Source: Streptomyces griseofuscus
GTDB lineage: Bacteria; Actinomycetota; Actinomycetes; Streptomycetales; Streptomycetaceae
DNA length: 64,000 nucleotides
Direction: 5' to 3'
NCBI RefSeq assembly: GCF_014673495.1
Contig: NZ_CP051006.1
Location: 4,092,001 to 4,156,000, forward strand
Part shown: positions 1 to 8,995 of the stretch, one piece after another
How the letters are laid out: each line of letters opens with the position of its first letter
Position numbering within the stretch: position 1 is the first letter of the stretch
Position numbers and translations under genes: made by a program
The notes under the pieces: model-generated
The model's database searches: none
The model's input: only the letters and a program-made list of their open reading frames with translations
What the model was told of the DNA's origin: nothing

Positions 1-1275
1 CGTGCCGTACGGCGGGTACGACTGCTGGGGGTACCCGTACCCGAAGGCCTGGGGCGTCCGCGGCGACGGCGCGGCCGCGGCGCCCGGTGCGAAGTACGGC
101 TGCCGGGCGCCCTGTTGGGGGTGCGGCTGGGCCTCCTGCCGGGGATCCCCGTACGCCCCGGGGACCGTCACCGGCAGCGGCGCGCCCTCCCCCGCCGACG
201 GCGGCCGCTCGGTACCGGAACCGCTCCCCTGCGCGGCGGCCGTCCCGCCCCCGTCCGAGACGGCGGAGTGCTCGGGCGAACCGCCGCCCTCCGGTCCGGC
301 GTCCCCCGCGGCGCGCGCACCCGGTGCCGCCGCGGCGAGGCCCTCCGCCGCCGGCTCCTCCACCTCAAGCAACCCCACCGCGTGCCGCCCCAGTTGGGCC
401 ACCAGCGCGCCGGGCAGCCAGGGGTCGCGGGAGCGGCCGTCGGACACCGTGTCCTCCGCCCCCGTGCGCTCCAGCAGCGCGTCCAGCGACGGCCGGGCCG
501 CCGGATCCTTGCGCAGGCACTGGCGCACCAGATCGGCGATGCCCTCCGGCACCCCCGCCAGATCCGGCTCCTCCTGGGCGATCCGGAACATCAGCGCGTG
601 CACCCCGCCGCCGGCGTTCCCGAACGGCATCCGCCCGGTCGCCGCGTACGTCAGCACCGAGCCGAGCGAGAAGACGTCGCACGCCGGGGTGACCTTGTCC
701 CCGCGCACCTGCTCCGGCGCCATGAACCCCGGCGAGCCGACCAGCGACCCGGTCTGGGTGAGCCCCTCGCCGCCCGCCGTGCCCGTCTCCAGGGCGCGGG
801 CGATACCGAAGTCGATCACGCGCGGCCCGTCGATGGTCACCAGCACATTGGACGGCTTCAGGTCCCGGTGCACGATCCCGGCCGCGTGGATGTCCTTCAG
901 CGCGTGCGCGAGCCCCGCCGCGAGAATCCGTACCGACCGCTCCGGCAGCGCCCCGTGATCGTGCCCCACGACCTGTTCGAGGCTGGGCCCGGCCACATAT
1001 CCCGTGGCCACCCAGGGCACCGCCGCCTCGGTGTCCGCGTCCAGCACCGGCGCGGTCCAGTACCCGCCGACCCGCCGCGCGGCGCCCACCTCGCGCCGGA
1101 ACCGCGCCCGGAACTCCTCCCGCGCGGCCAGCTCCTCGCGCACCAGCTTCACGGCGGCCGTACGGCCCCGGTCCGAGCGGGCCAGGTACACCCTGCCCAT
1201 GCCGCCCGCGCCCAGCCGCGCCAGCAGCCGGTACCCCCCGATCCTCTGGGGGTCCCCCGGACCGAGTTCCTCCAT
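1..1275 (-). CDS. Ser/Thr protein kinase, Hanks type (C-terminus beyond window)
   Basis: The start is the ATG at 1275 and the frame stays open to base 1, so at least 425 codons are present and the 3' end is missing. A complete kinase domain is visible: glycine loop LGAGGMGRVY at residues 21-30, the ATP lysine in AVKLV (about residue 43), HRDLKPSN with the catalytic Asp near 138, DFG at 155-157 and the APE-like MAPEQ further on. A Pro/Gly/Ala/Gln-rich low-complexity segment ending in Tyr/Gln-rich repeats follows the kinase domain from about residue 300. No membrane helix is seen in the visible part. Such kinases phosphorylate Ser/Thr on partner proteins. No target can be read from the context, because the next gene is divergent. 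Confidence 0.93.
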   Translation of the reverse strand, partial: MEELGPGDPQRIGGYRLLARLGAGGMGRVYLARSDRGRTAAVKLVREELAAREEFRARFRREVGAARRVGGYWTAPVLDADTEAAVPWVATGYVAGPSLEQVVGHDHGALPERSVRILAAGLAHALKDIHAAGIVHRDLKPSNVLVTIDGPRVIDFGIARALETGTAGGEGLTQTGSLVGSPGFMAPEQVRGDKVTPACDVFSLGSVLTYAATGRMPFGNAGGGVHALMFRIAQEEPDLAGVPEGIADLVRQCLRKDPAARPSLDALLERTGAEDTVSDGRSRDPWLPGALVAQLGRHAVGLLEVEEPAAEGLAAAAPGARAAGDAGPEGGGSPEHSAVSDGGGTAAAQGSGSGTERPPSAGEGAPLPVTVPGAYGDPRQEAQPHPQQGARQPYFAPGAAAAPSPRTPQAFGYGYPQQSYPPYGT

Positions 1276-1485
1276 GACCGCCCGCCCTTCCCGCCCCGTC
1301 AGCTGTGGCAACGGCCCGAGAATAATCCGGTCGTACAAGGTGCCGGAGGCTCGGTCGTCCACGGTTCCGTAACAGGCTGCACGCCCCTGCCCGACTTAGT
1401 GTCGACAACCTGTCGCGGATTGGGCCCGCCCACGGCACAGGACGCCGATACCGCGTCCGCATCCCGGACATTTACGCTCGCCCGC

Positions 1486-2841
1486 ATGACCCCTCAGACC
1501 GATCCCGCAGCCGGTGCCGCAGTGAAGGCCGCGGACCGTGCGCACGTCTTCCACTCCTGGTCCGCCCAGGACCTCATCGACCCGCTCGCCGTCGCCGGCG
1601 CCGAGGGGTCGTACTTCTGGGACTACGACGGCACGCGCTATCTGGACTTCACCAGCGGGCTCGTCTACACCAACATCGGCTACCAGCACCCCAAGGTCGT
1701 CGCGGCCATCCAGGAGCAGGCGGCGACGATGACCACGTTCGCCCCGGCGTTCGCGATCGAGGCCCGCTCGGAGGCGGCCCGGCTGATCGCCGAGCGGACC
1801 CCCGGCGACCTGGACAAGATCTTCTTCACCAACGGCGGCGCCGACGCGGTGGAGCACGCGGTGCGCATGGCCCGGCTGCACACCGGCCGCCCGAAGGTGC
1901 TCTCGGCGTACCGCTCCTACCACGGCGGCACCCAGCAGGCCGTGAACCTCACCGGCGACCCCCGCCGCTGGCCCTCCGACAGCGGCACCAGCGGTGTCGT
2001 GCACTTCTGGGCTCCGTTCCTGTACCGCTCCCGTTTCTACGCCGAGACGGAGGAGCAGGAGACCGCGCGGGCGCTGGAGCACCTGGAGACCACGATCGCC
2101 TTCGAGGGTCCCGGCACCATCGCCGCGATCATCCTGGAGACGATCCCCGGCACCGCCGGGATCATGCTGCCCCCGCCGGGCTACCTCGCCGGGGTGCGCG
2201 AGCTGTGCGACAGGTACGGGATCGTCTTCGTCCTGGACGAGGTCATGGCCGGATTCGGCCGTACCGGCGAGTGGTTCGCCGCCGATCTGTTCGATGTCGT
2301 ACCGGACCTGATGACCTTCGCCAAGGGTGTGAACTCCGGCTATGTGCCGCTCGGCGGCGTGGCCATCTCGGGGAGGATCGCGGAGACCTTCGGCAAGCGC
2401 CCCTACCCGGGCGGTCTGACCTACTCCGGGCACCCGCTGGCCTGTGCCGCCGCCGTCGCCACGATCAACGTGATGGCTGAGGAGGGCGTGGTGGCCAACG
2501 CCAAGCGGCTCGGCGAGAGCGTGCTGGCGCCGGGCCTGGCCGAGCTGGCGGCGCGCCACCCGAGCGTGGGCGAGGTCCGCGGTGTGGGCATGTTCTGGGC
2601 GTTGGAGCTGGTCAAGGACCAGGAGACACGGGAGCCCCTGGTGCCGTACAACGCGGCCGGTGAGGCGAACGCGCCGATGGCCGCCTTCGCCGCGGCGGCC
2701 AAGAAGCAGGGCCTGTGGCCGTTCGTGAACATGAACCGCACCCATGTGGTGCCGCCGTGCAACACGAGCGAGGCGGAGCTGAAGGAGGGCCTGGCCGCCC
2801 TCGACGCCGCGCTGTCCGTGGCGGACGAGTACACGGCGTAA
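1486..2841 (+). CDS. Class III PLP-dependent aminotransferase
   Basis: A 451-residue fold-type I aminotransferase of the class III (omega-aminotransferase) family. I chose the ATG at 1486 because the longer upstream frame runs antisense to the kinase. The N-terminal FTSGLVYTNIGYQHP segment, the LDEVMAGFGRTG block carrying the PLP Asp, and the FAKGVNSGYVPLGG block with the Schiff-base lysine are all present. Length fits the family (430-460). The amino donor cannot be told from sequence; taurine, beta-alanine or another omega-amine are family possibilities. The GntR gene 117 bases downstream on the same strand may control it. Confidence 0.93.
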   Translation: MTPQTDPAAGAAVKAADRAHVFHSWSAQDLIDPLAVAGAEGSYFWDYDGTRYLDFTSGLVYTNIGYQHPKVVAAIQEQAATMTTFAPAFAIEARSEAARLIAERTPGDLDKIFFTNGGADAVEHAVRMARLHTGRPKVLSAYRSYHGGTQQAVNLTGDPRRWPSDSGTSGVVHFWAPFLYRSRFYAETEEQETARALEHLETTIAFEGPGTIAAIILETIPGTAGIMLPPPGYLAGVRELCDRYGIVFVLDEVMAGFGRTGEWFAADLFDVVPDLMTFAKGVNSGYVPLGGVAISGRIAETFGKRPYPGGLTYSGHPLACAAAVATINVMAEEGVVANAKRLGESVLAPGLAELAARHPSVGEVRGVGMFWALELVKDQETREPLVPYNAAGEANAPMAAFAAAAKKQGLWPFVNMNRTHVVPPCNTSEAELKEGLAALDAALSVADEYTA

Positions 2842-2880
2842 CCGGCTCGGTACTGCCGTCGGCAAAGGCCGAACGCGTAA

Positions 2881-2934
2881 GGTGACGTGCTCGTAAGACT
2901 CTGAGGAGTCGGCCATACGTGCGAGTACGTCACC
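2881..2934. promoter_or_regulatory. Nested inverted repeat between aminotransferase and GntR gene
   Basis: GGTGACGTGCTCG (2881-2893) pairs with CGAGTACGTCACC (2922-2934) with one mismatch in 13. A second hairpin (GACTC/GAGTC, 2897-2910) sits in the spacer. It could be a terminator for the aminotransferase or an operator for the GntR protein that starts at 2959; the sequence does not decide between them. Confidence 0.45.
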
Positions 2935-2958
2935 CATACGCGTGAGGAGAGACCGGCC

Positions 2959-3654
2959 ATGTCCGGCAACGGCATCGTCACCCGCAGCACCCTGCGCCAG
3001 CAGATCGCGGACGCGCTCCGTGACGAGGTGCTGGCGGGGCGGCTGCGGCCGGGCCGGGCGTTCACCGTGAAGGAGATCGCCGACCAGTACGGCGTCTCCG
3101 CCACCCCGGTGCGCGAGGCGCTGGTCGACCTGTCCGCGCAGGGCATCCTGGAGGCCGACCAGCATCGCGGCTTCCGGGTGCCCGAGTACTCGCTCGCCGA
3201 CTACCGGCACATGATCGAGGCCCGCAGCCTGGTCACGGACGGCATGTTCCAGGCCCTCGCCGCCGGGCACCCCGCCTTCCGCACCCCGTTCGAGGACCCG
3301 CGCACCCTCGCCCTGCTGGCCACCGTGCGCCGCCGCGGCGAGGAGGCCCAGCGCGCCGCCGCCGCGGGCGACCTCACCGTGCTGATCGGCTACGACCTGC
3401 GCTTCTGGCGCGAGTTGAGCGTCCTGTTCGGCAACCCCTACCTCGGTGACTTCCTGCACCGGCTGCGCGTGCAGTCCTGGGTCTGCGCGGTCCAGCGGCT
3501 GCGCCGGCTGCCCGATCCGCGCGGCCGGCTGTGGGCCGGCCACACGGACCTGGTCGAGGCCCTGGCCCGGCGGGACACCGAGGCCGCCCGCGCCCTGGTC
3601 GCCGCGGCCAACGCCCACTCGCTCGCCCTGCTGGAAGATCTGTCCGATAGCTGA
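2959..3654 (+). CDS. GntR family transcriptional regulator (FCD-like)
   Basis: 231 residues. The N-terminal winged helix-turn-helix of the GntR family spans about residues 8-75, with the diagnostic stretch KEIADQYGVSATPVREAL at about 37-54. A helical C-terminal effector domain of FadR/FCD size follows. A GAGGAGAGA-type ribosome site lies a few bases before the ATG. Family members sense small organic acids or amines and usually repress neighbouring metabolic genes. The upstream aminotransferase is the obvious candidate target (inference). Confidence 0.92.
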   Translation: MSGNGIVTRSTLRQQIADALRDEVLAGRLRPGRAFTVKEIADQYGVSATPVREALVDLSAQGILEADQHRGFRVPEYSLADYRHMIEARSLVTDGMFQALAAGHPAFRTPFEDPRTLALLATVRRRGEEAQRAAAAGDLTVLIGYDLRFWRELSVLFGNPYLGDFLHRLRVQSWVCAVQRLRRLPDPRGRLWAGHTDLVEALARRDTEAARALVAAANAHSLALLEDLSDS

Positions 3655-3729
3655 GCGGACGTGGGGGTATGGGACCACCCGTGCACCGATTACGCTTCCC
3701 GGACCACCTCTTTGTGTGAGGAGCTCTCT

Positions 3730-4380
3730 TTGGCCTGTGACCTGTGGCTGGTCCCGCTCGTCGACGTGTTGTGCCACACGCCGGACAATCCGTTCGCCGA
3801 GGAACTCGCGCACTACAACCACGCGCTGGCCGCGGCGGGGCTGCCGCCGGTGCCGGTGTACCAGTACATGCCGGGCCTGTCCGGCGAGGTCGCGCCGGTC
3901 GCCGGGTTCGACTACGACGCCCTGCACTTCCTGCGCCGCGCCTATCTGCTCCAGGTCTGCGGACTGCCGGTGACGCCGGTGGACGAACTCGGCGGGGACT
4001 ACGAGCAGTTGCTGGAGATGTTCGAGTCCACGGCCCAGCAGTCGCACCTGGTCTGGCACTACGACCACGCGGGCGCCTACGTCCCGGTCGACTTCCCGCA
4101 TCCGCTGGCCGACGAGCAACTTCTGGCGGGCGGCGGGCCCTTGGGCTCCGCCCAGGCGCTGCTGCGCGAACTCCAGTACGTCGCCCCGGTGATCGGCATC
4201 GACCCGGCCAACCCCCCGGCGCCTCCGGCCCCGCCCGCGGCCCCCACCGAACTGGAGGAACCGGCCGCCTCCACCCCCTACGACCCGAACCCCTTCTCCC
4301 GCGAACGCCATGTCTGGCTGGGCCTGCACGCCGCCGCGACCCGCTCGCTGGCCCAGGGCTCGATGATCGTCTTCAGCTGA
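3730..4380 (+). CDS. Conserved hypothetical protein, Streptomyces type
   Basis: 216 residues from a TTG at 3730 preceded by GAGGAG eight bases upstream. An in-frame ATG at 3661 lies almost against the GntR stop and has no good ribosome site, so I prefer the TTG. The sequence begins ACDLWLVPLVDVL and is acidic and aromatic-rich, with no signal peptide or membrane segment. Residues about 160-190 form a Pro/Ala-rich linker, followed by a short conserved-looking tail. I do not recognise a domain. It may be co-transcribed with the GntR gene 75 bases upstream. Confidence 0.75.
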   Translation: MACDLWLVPLVDVLCHTPDNPFAEELAHYNHALAAAGLPPVPVYQYMPGLSGEVAPVAGFDYDALHFLRRAYLLQVCGLPVTPVDELGGDYEQLLEMFESTAQQSHLVWHYDHAGAYVPVDFPHPLADEQLLAGGGPLGSAQALLRELQYVAPVIGIDPANPPAPPAPPAAPTELEEPAASTPYDPNPFSRERHVWLGLHAAATRSLAQGSMIVFS

Positions 4381-4393
4381 CCGGGGCGTACGG

Positions 4394-4426
4394 CACCCGC
4401 CCACCCGTGGCGCGGGTGGACGGGTG
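4394..4426. terminator. Stem-loop between convergent genes
   Basis: CACCCG-C-CCACCCG (4394-4407) pairs with CGGGTGG-A-CGGGTG (4413-4426) around a five-base loop, with one internal mismatch. It sits between two convergent genes and probably ends transcription from both sides. Confidence 0.6.
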
Positions 4427-4460
4427 TCCGGTGCCTGATGTCCGGCGTCCGGCGTCCGGG

Positions 4461-6290
4461 CTAGAAGACCGGCGTGCCCGCCTGGGTCAGCTTCCAGTTG
4501 GTGACCGCGAAGTCGGCCGGGTCGAGGGTCTTGGTCGCGGTGACGTAGTCGATCATCATGTCGCGGATCTCGCTGGTGGAGCTGTACGCGATCTCCGCCG
4601 AGGCGATGTGCGGGTAGCCCGAACCGCCGTTGGCGCGGTAGTTGTTGACGGCGACCACGAAGACCTGGTCGTCGGCGACGGCGGTGCCGTTGTAGCTCAG
4701 GTTCTTGATCCGGGAGCCCTCGGGCTGGGCGATGTCGATGTCGTAGTCGACACCGGCCGCCGTGTCGTACATGTAGTCCCAGAAGCTGTTGGCGTTGGTG
4801 AGGGTCGCGGTGTCGACCTTCGTGCCCGCCGGGACCCGGATGTAGTACTTGGCCGCGTACTCCAGGTAGTCCTTGAGCTGGGCGCCCGTGAGCTTCTTGG
4901 CGTAGAGCGTGTTGTCGTAGATGTAGAGCCCGGCGATGTCCTTGATGGTGACATTGCCCTGCGGGATCTCGGCGGTGCGGCTGAAGGGCGCCGCGACCGA
5001 GATCAGCGGGAGGGCGGCGTCCGCCGCGGACAGGCCGGCCCTGACCGTCTCGGTCTGGACCTTGTGGATGAAGTCCATGATCGGCACGTCCTTCCAGCAG
5101 GACTCCGCCGCCGAGAGGTCCGCCGTGCAGGTGCCGACCGGGGTGTTGACGTACTTCACCACCAGCTCGTGGTCGGCTTCCAGGAGCTTCTTGATCTGCG
5201 GGTCCTCGGCCACCCCGTTGGGGTTGAGGGTCTGCGCCTTCTTGCTCGTCACCTTCCACTGGCCGTGGTGCAGTTCGAGCTCGAAGTCGAAGACGCTGAG
5301 CCGGTAGCCCCAGCAGTACGGCTCGGACAGCAGCACGTCCTCGCCGGTCTCGTCGTTCTTGACGGTGTAGGACGGCACCTCGACATGGGTGTGGCCCACC
5401 AGGATCGCGTCGATGCCCGGGACCTGCTCGGCGACCAGGTTGGACGCGTTCTCGATGTAGGGGAGTTCGTCGCCCCACGAGGAGGAGCCGTCCAGGCCGG
5501 AGTGGTCGGTCAGGAAGACCACGTCGCAGCCGAGGGCGCGCAGCCGCGGCACGTACTTCTTCGCCTGCTCGACCAGGCCGGGGAAGACCAGCTTGCCGCC
5601 GACGTTGTCCTTGTCCCAGATCGCGATGCCGGGGTTGGTCAGACCGAGGATGCCGACCTTGATGTCGGGGGCGCCGGGGACCTTGATGTGCTTGACGGTG
5701 TACGGCTGGAAGGCCGGGCGCAGCGTCTTGGCGTGCAGGGCGTTCGCGCCGAGCAGCGGGAAGTCGCACTGGTCCTCGAACTTGCGCAGCGTGTCGATGC
5801 CGTAGTTGAACTCGTGGTTGCCGAGGGCGGCGGCGTCGTAGCGCATGTGGTTCATGGCGACGGCCATGGGGTGCTTGGGGCCGCGCTTGCCGTCGGTGCC
5901 GGTGATCGGGTCGACCCGGGCGAAGTAGTAGGCGAGCGAGGTGCCCTGGATGATGTCGCCGGCGTCCACGAGCAGCACCCGGTGCTCGCCCTTGGCCTCG
6001 CGCTGCTGCTTGATGAGGGTGGCGACGCGGGCCACGCCGACCGAGTTGCCGGCCTTGTCGGTGTAGGGCGCGTCGGCGTAGTAGTCCCAGTCGAAGACAT
6101 GGCCGTGCAGGTCGGTGGTGCCCAGGATGGAGAACGACCAGGTGCGCGGCGCCTTCTCGTGGCCGTGGCCGTGGCCCTGCTCGGCCGCCTCGGCACTGCC
6201 GCTGCCCACCGCGCCCGCCGCGGCGACGGCGGCGCCGGTGACGGCCGACTTCTTCACGAACTCCCGGCGGTTCATGGGACTGTGGGTCAT
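4461..6290 (-). CDS. Secreted bifunctional 5'-nucleotidase / UDP-sugar hydrolase family protein
   Basis: 609 residues. The N-terminus is a twin-arginine signal: NRREFVKKS at about 7-15, then an Ala/Gly-rich hydrophobic stretch to about residue 35. The metallophosphoesterase domain follows, with the motifs GTTDLHGH, GNHEFNYG and GHTHVEVP that bind the two metal ions. A 5'-nucleotidase C-terminal substrate domain covers roughly residues 370-600. Such enzymes remove phosphate from extracellular nucleotides so the nucleoside can be taken up. Tat export fits a folded metalloenzyme. It stands alone, ending convergently with the upstream hypothetical gene. Confidence 0.93.
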   Translation of the reverse strand: MTHSPMNRREFVKKSAVTGAAVAAAGAVGSGSAEAAEQGHGHGHEKAPRTWSFSILGTTDLHGHVFDWDYYADAPYTDKAGNSVGVARVATLIKQQREAKGEHRVLLVDAGDIIQGTSLAYYFARVDPITGTDGKRGPKHPMAVAMNHMRYDAAALGNHEFNYGIDTLRKFEDQCDFPLLGANALHAKTLRPAFQPYTVKHIKVPGAPDIKVGILGLTNPGIAIWDKDNVGGKLVFPGLVEQAKKYVPRLRALGCDVVFLTDHSGLDGSSSWGDELPYIENASNLVAEQVPGIDAILVGHTHVEVPSYTVKNDETGEDVLLSEPYCWGYRLSVFDFELELHHGQWKVTSKKAQTLNPNGVAEDPQIKKLLEADHELVVKYVNTPVGTCTADLSAAESCWKDVPIMDFIHKVQTETVRAGLSAADAALPLISVAAPFSRTAEIPQGNVTIKDIAGLYIYDNTLYAKKLTGAQLKDYLEYAAKYYIRVPAGTKVDTATLTNANSFWDYMYDTAAGVDYDIDIAQPEGSRIKNLSYNGTAVADDQVFVVAVNNYRANGGSGYPHIASAEIAYSSTSEIRDMMIDYVTATKTLDPADFAVTNWKLTQAGTPVF

Positions 6291-6439
6291 TCAAGGCTCC
6301 TGAGACTGGAGTTGGCGCGTGCAGAGGGGCGTTCCATGCGGAGGCTACCCGCGTAGATCGTGCTCGTGCCCTTCATCGCCGCAAACCAGGAGATGACCAT
6401 GTCCAGGTCAAGGATGAGTCAGGTGGGGCGGAAAACGAG

Positions 6440-6481
6440 AGCGCCCGCCGGTCCCGCCCGAAGGCGGATCCGGCGGGCGCT
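6440..6481 (-). terminator. Rho-independent terminator of purA
   Basis: A perfect 12-bp stem, AGCGCCCGCCGG (6440-6451) with CCGGCGGGCGCT (6470-6481), has a further CCGCC/GGCGG pairing inside the loop. On the minus strand it is followed by CTCGTTTTC, giving a short U run, so it suits purA. Confidence 0.8.
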
Positions 6482-6547
6482 GCCGCACGGTGAAGACGGG
6501 TCGAACTCCGGCTTACCGAAAGGAATCACCGGAGGCCCGCGGGGGGC

Positions 6548-7831
6548 CTAGAGGAACGAGTTGACCTCGATCGTCTCGTCCCGGCCCGGGCCCACGCCGA
6601 TCGCGGAGATCGGGGCGCCGGACATCTCCTCCAGCGCCTTGACGTAGCTCTGCGCGTTCTTCGGCAGGTCGGCGAAGGTCTTCGCCTTGGTGATGTCCTC
6701 GGACCAGCCCGGCAGGTTCTCGTAGATCGGCTTCGCGTGGTGGAAGTCGGTCTGGGAGTAGGGCAGTTCCTCGACGCGCTTGCCGTCGATCTCGTACGCC
6801 ACGCAGACCGGGATCTGCTCCCAGCCGGTGAGCACGTCCAGCTTGGTGAGGAAGAAGTCGGTCAGGCCGTTCACCCGGGTCGCGTAGCGCGCGATCACCG
6901 CGTCGAACCAGCCGCAGCGGCGGTCGCGGCCGGTGGTCACACCGCGCTCGCCGCCGATCCGGCGCAGCGCCTCGCCGTCCTCGTCGAACAGCTCGGTCGG
7001 GAACGGACCGGCGCCGACCCGGGTGGTGTACGCCTTGAGGATGCCGATGACCCGGCTGATCTTCGTCGGACCCACACCCGCGCCGGTGCAGGCGCCGCCC
7101 GCGGTCGGGTTGGAGGAGGTGACGAAGGGATACGTGCCGTGGTCGATGTCGAGCAGCGTGCCCTGGCCGCCCTCGAAGAGCACGACCTTGTCCTGCTCCA
7201 GGGCCTGGTTGAGGATCAGCACGGTGTCGGCGACGTACGGCTTGATCTGCTCGGCGTAGCCCAGCAGCTCCTCGACCACCTGGTCGGCGGTGATGGCACG
7301 GCGGTTGTAGAGCTTGGTGAGGACCTGGTTCTTGACGTCGAGCGCGGCCTCCACCTTCTGCTGGAGGATCGACTCGTCGTACAGGTCCTGGACCCGGATG
7401 CCCACACGGTTGATCTTGTCCGCGTAGGTGGGGCCGATACCGCGACCGGTGGTGCCGATCTTCCGCTTGCCGAGGAAGCGTTCCGTCACCTTGTCGACCG
7501 TCACGTTGTACGGCGTGATGACGTGCGCGTTGCCGCTGATGAGCAACTTGGAGGTGTCGACGCCTCGCTCGTTCAGACCGCTCAGCTCGGAGAGCAGGAC
7601 CGAGGGGTCGACGACGACACCATTGCCGATGACCGGCGTGCATCCGGGAGAGAGGATGCCGGAGGGCAGGAGGTGGAGGGCGTACTTCTGGTCGCCGACG
7701 ACGACCGTGTGGCCGGCGTTGTTGCCGCCCTGGTATCGCACCACATAATCCACCGATCCACCGAGCAGGTCGGTGGCCTTCCCCTTGCCCTCGTCACCCC
7801 ACTGAGCACCGAGCAGCACAAGTGCGGGCAC
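6548..7831 (-). CDS. purA: Adenylosuccinate synthetase
   Basis: 427 residues from a GTG start, the usual bacterial length. The protein joins IMP and aspartate using GTP, the first committed step from IMP to AMP. Visible family blocks are GAQWGDEGKGKATD (GTP/IMP binding and catalytic Asp) at about 8-21, NNAGHTVVV with the catalytic His near 37-45, the IMP-binding GTTGRGIGPTYADK, and the TTGRDRRCGWFDA loop. Cytosolic. It is monocistronic, with its own terminator; the upstream divergent gene is unrelated. Confidence 0.97.
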   Translation of the reverse strand: MPALVLLGAQWGDEGKGKATDLLGGSVDYVVRYQGGNNAGHTVVVGDQKYALHLLPSGILSPGCTPVIGNGVVVDPSVLLSELSGLNERGVDTSKLLISGNAHVITPYNVTVDKVTERFLGKRKIGTTGRGIGPTYADKINRVGIRVQDLYDESILQQKVEAALDVKNQVLTKLYNRRAITADQVVEELLGYAEQIKPYVADTVLILNQALEQDKVVLFEGGQGTLLDIDHGTYPFVTSSNPTAGGACTGAGVGPTKISRVIGILKAYTTRVGAGPFPTELFDEDGEALRRIGGERGVTTGRDRRCGWFDAVIARYATRVNGLTDFFLTKLDVLTGWEQIPVCVAYEIDGKRVEELPYSQTDFHHAKPIYENLPGWSEDITKAKTFADLPKNAQSYVKALEEMSGAPISAIGVGPGRDETIEVNSFL

Positions 7832-7958
7832 GCGCGTACACCCCTTCCGGGCGGGGCATGTCCAAGGTCAGGGGCGCGGGCGTAAGGTTCACCGCCGCGT
7901 GCCACCGCGACCGTCGTTGGCCGCACAACCGTCGGACCGGATGCCCCGGAATAGACGA

Positions 7959-7986
7959 AGCCCCTGGCGCAATAGCGCAAGGGGCT
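7959..7986. other. Stem-loop in the purA divergent promoter region
   Basis: AGCCCC-TG-GCGC, loop AATA, GCGC-AA-GGGGCT forms a hairpin with one small internal mismatch. It sits about 130 bases upstream of purA and 58 bases upstream of the divergent gene, where a terminator is not expected. It may be a leader structure or a small RNA end; no function can be assigned. Confidence 0.35.
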
Positions 7987-8043
7987 CTTGCACAAAGATG
8001 CTACCCGAGGAAGCGAGGCAGGACCGAGGTGGCGACTTTCGCG

Positions 8044-8868
8044 ATGTCCGATCAGCTGCTGGTGATCATCGATCCGGGGGCACGGCAGACGGACGGGGAG
8101 TCCGTACGGATCGCGAAAGACGTGCTCAGCGCGGGTGCGGCGGCCAAGGTGTGTCTCCCGGAGGGCCCGGAGGAATTCGCCCGGGCACTGGGCCGTAGGG
8201 GTTCCCGCCGACCGGTGGTGGTGGGCGACGACGCCGCCCTGATGCGCGCGGTGACCCTGCTGCACCGGGAGCGGGAACTGGCCGGATGCGCGCTCTCGGT
8301 GGTGCCGGTGGGCGAGACGCTCTCCCTGGCGGCGTCCCTGGGGGTGCCGACCGGGGCGGTGGCGGCGGCGCGGGCGGTGCTCGACGGCGCGGAGCGGCGC
8401 CTGGACCTGCTGGCCGACGACAGCGGGGGCCTGGTGCTCAGCGGGCTCGCCATCCCCCCGGCCCCGGCGCGGGTGCCCGCGCGCACGCCGATGGCGGCCG
8501 CCGCCCGCCCCTGGTACCGGTCCCTGGTGCGCACCCTGACCCCGCGCCCGACCCGGCTGTCCGCGATACCCGCCCCCGGCCCCACCCGGCTGCGGGTGGA
8601 GGTCGACGGCGAGGCGCTGGTGGACCTCGACCAGCCGGTGGAGTCCCTCTCCCTGACCCCGGCCACCGGCGGCCTCGCCGAACTGGAGGTCCATCCCCTC
8701 TCCGTGGGCGCCGAGGCCGGGCCCCTGCGCGCCTGCGGACGCACGGTCACGGTCACCGGCCCCGACTTCCACTACCGGGCGGACGCGTCGGTGACGGGCC
8801 CGGTACGGCGCCGGACCTGGCGGGTGGCCGAGGGGGCGTGGGGACTGGTGCTCCCCGCCCGTCCGTGA
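8044..8868 (+). CDS. Diacylglycerol-kinase-like protein, degenerate catalytic motifs
   Basis: 274 residues from ATG 8044; an in-frame GTG at 8029 would add five residues. The layout follows the diacylglycerol/NAD kinase catalytic fold: SDQLLVIIDPGAR at the N-terminus, a nucleotide-binding turn, then a beta-sandwich half with AAARAVLDGAERRLDLL. However, the hallmark GGDGT is replaced by GDDAA (about residue 60), and the GTGNDFA block by a VGETLSLA sequence. It may therefore be a non-catalytic relative. No signal or membrane helix. It is divergent from purA and 127 bases upstream of the permease. Confidence 0.7.
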   Translation: MSDQLLVIIDPGARQTDGESVRIAKDVLSAGAAAKVCLPEGPEEFARALGRRGSRRPVVVGDDAALMRAVTLLHRERELAGCALSVVPVGETLSLAASLGVPTGAVAAARAVLDGAERRLDLLADDSGGLVLSGLAIPPAPARVPARTPMAAAARPWYRSLVRTLTPRPTRLSAIPAPGPTRLRVEVDGEALVDLDQPVESLSLTPATGGLAELEVHPLSVGAEAGPLRACGRTVTVTGPDFHYRADASVTGPVRRRTWRVAEGAWGLVLPARP

Positions 8869-8995
8869 CCCAGCGCGCCTCGCCCCAATGGTCTAGTGAC
8901 AAATATTTAACCGTTCCGACCCCTTCCCGTGCCCCCTTCTCGTCCAGCATCCTGCTCCATCAGGACCCAGGGAGCGGACCCGGAGGGGGTCATTC

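Noticed and set aside
1396..6294. A 1632-codon open frame on the minus strand across the aminotransferase, GntR and nucleotidase genes
   Set aside because: Arg/Gly/Pro-rich with no domain; it is the antisense or out-of-frame shadow of genes with clear family motifs, as expected at such high GC.
3744..6356. An 870-codon plus-strand frame over the nucleotidase
   Set aside because: Antisense to a gene with Tat signal and metallophosphatase motifs; composition Val/Asp/Gly-rich without any fold.
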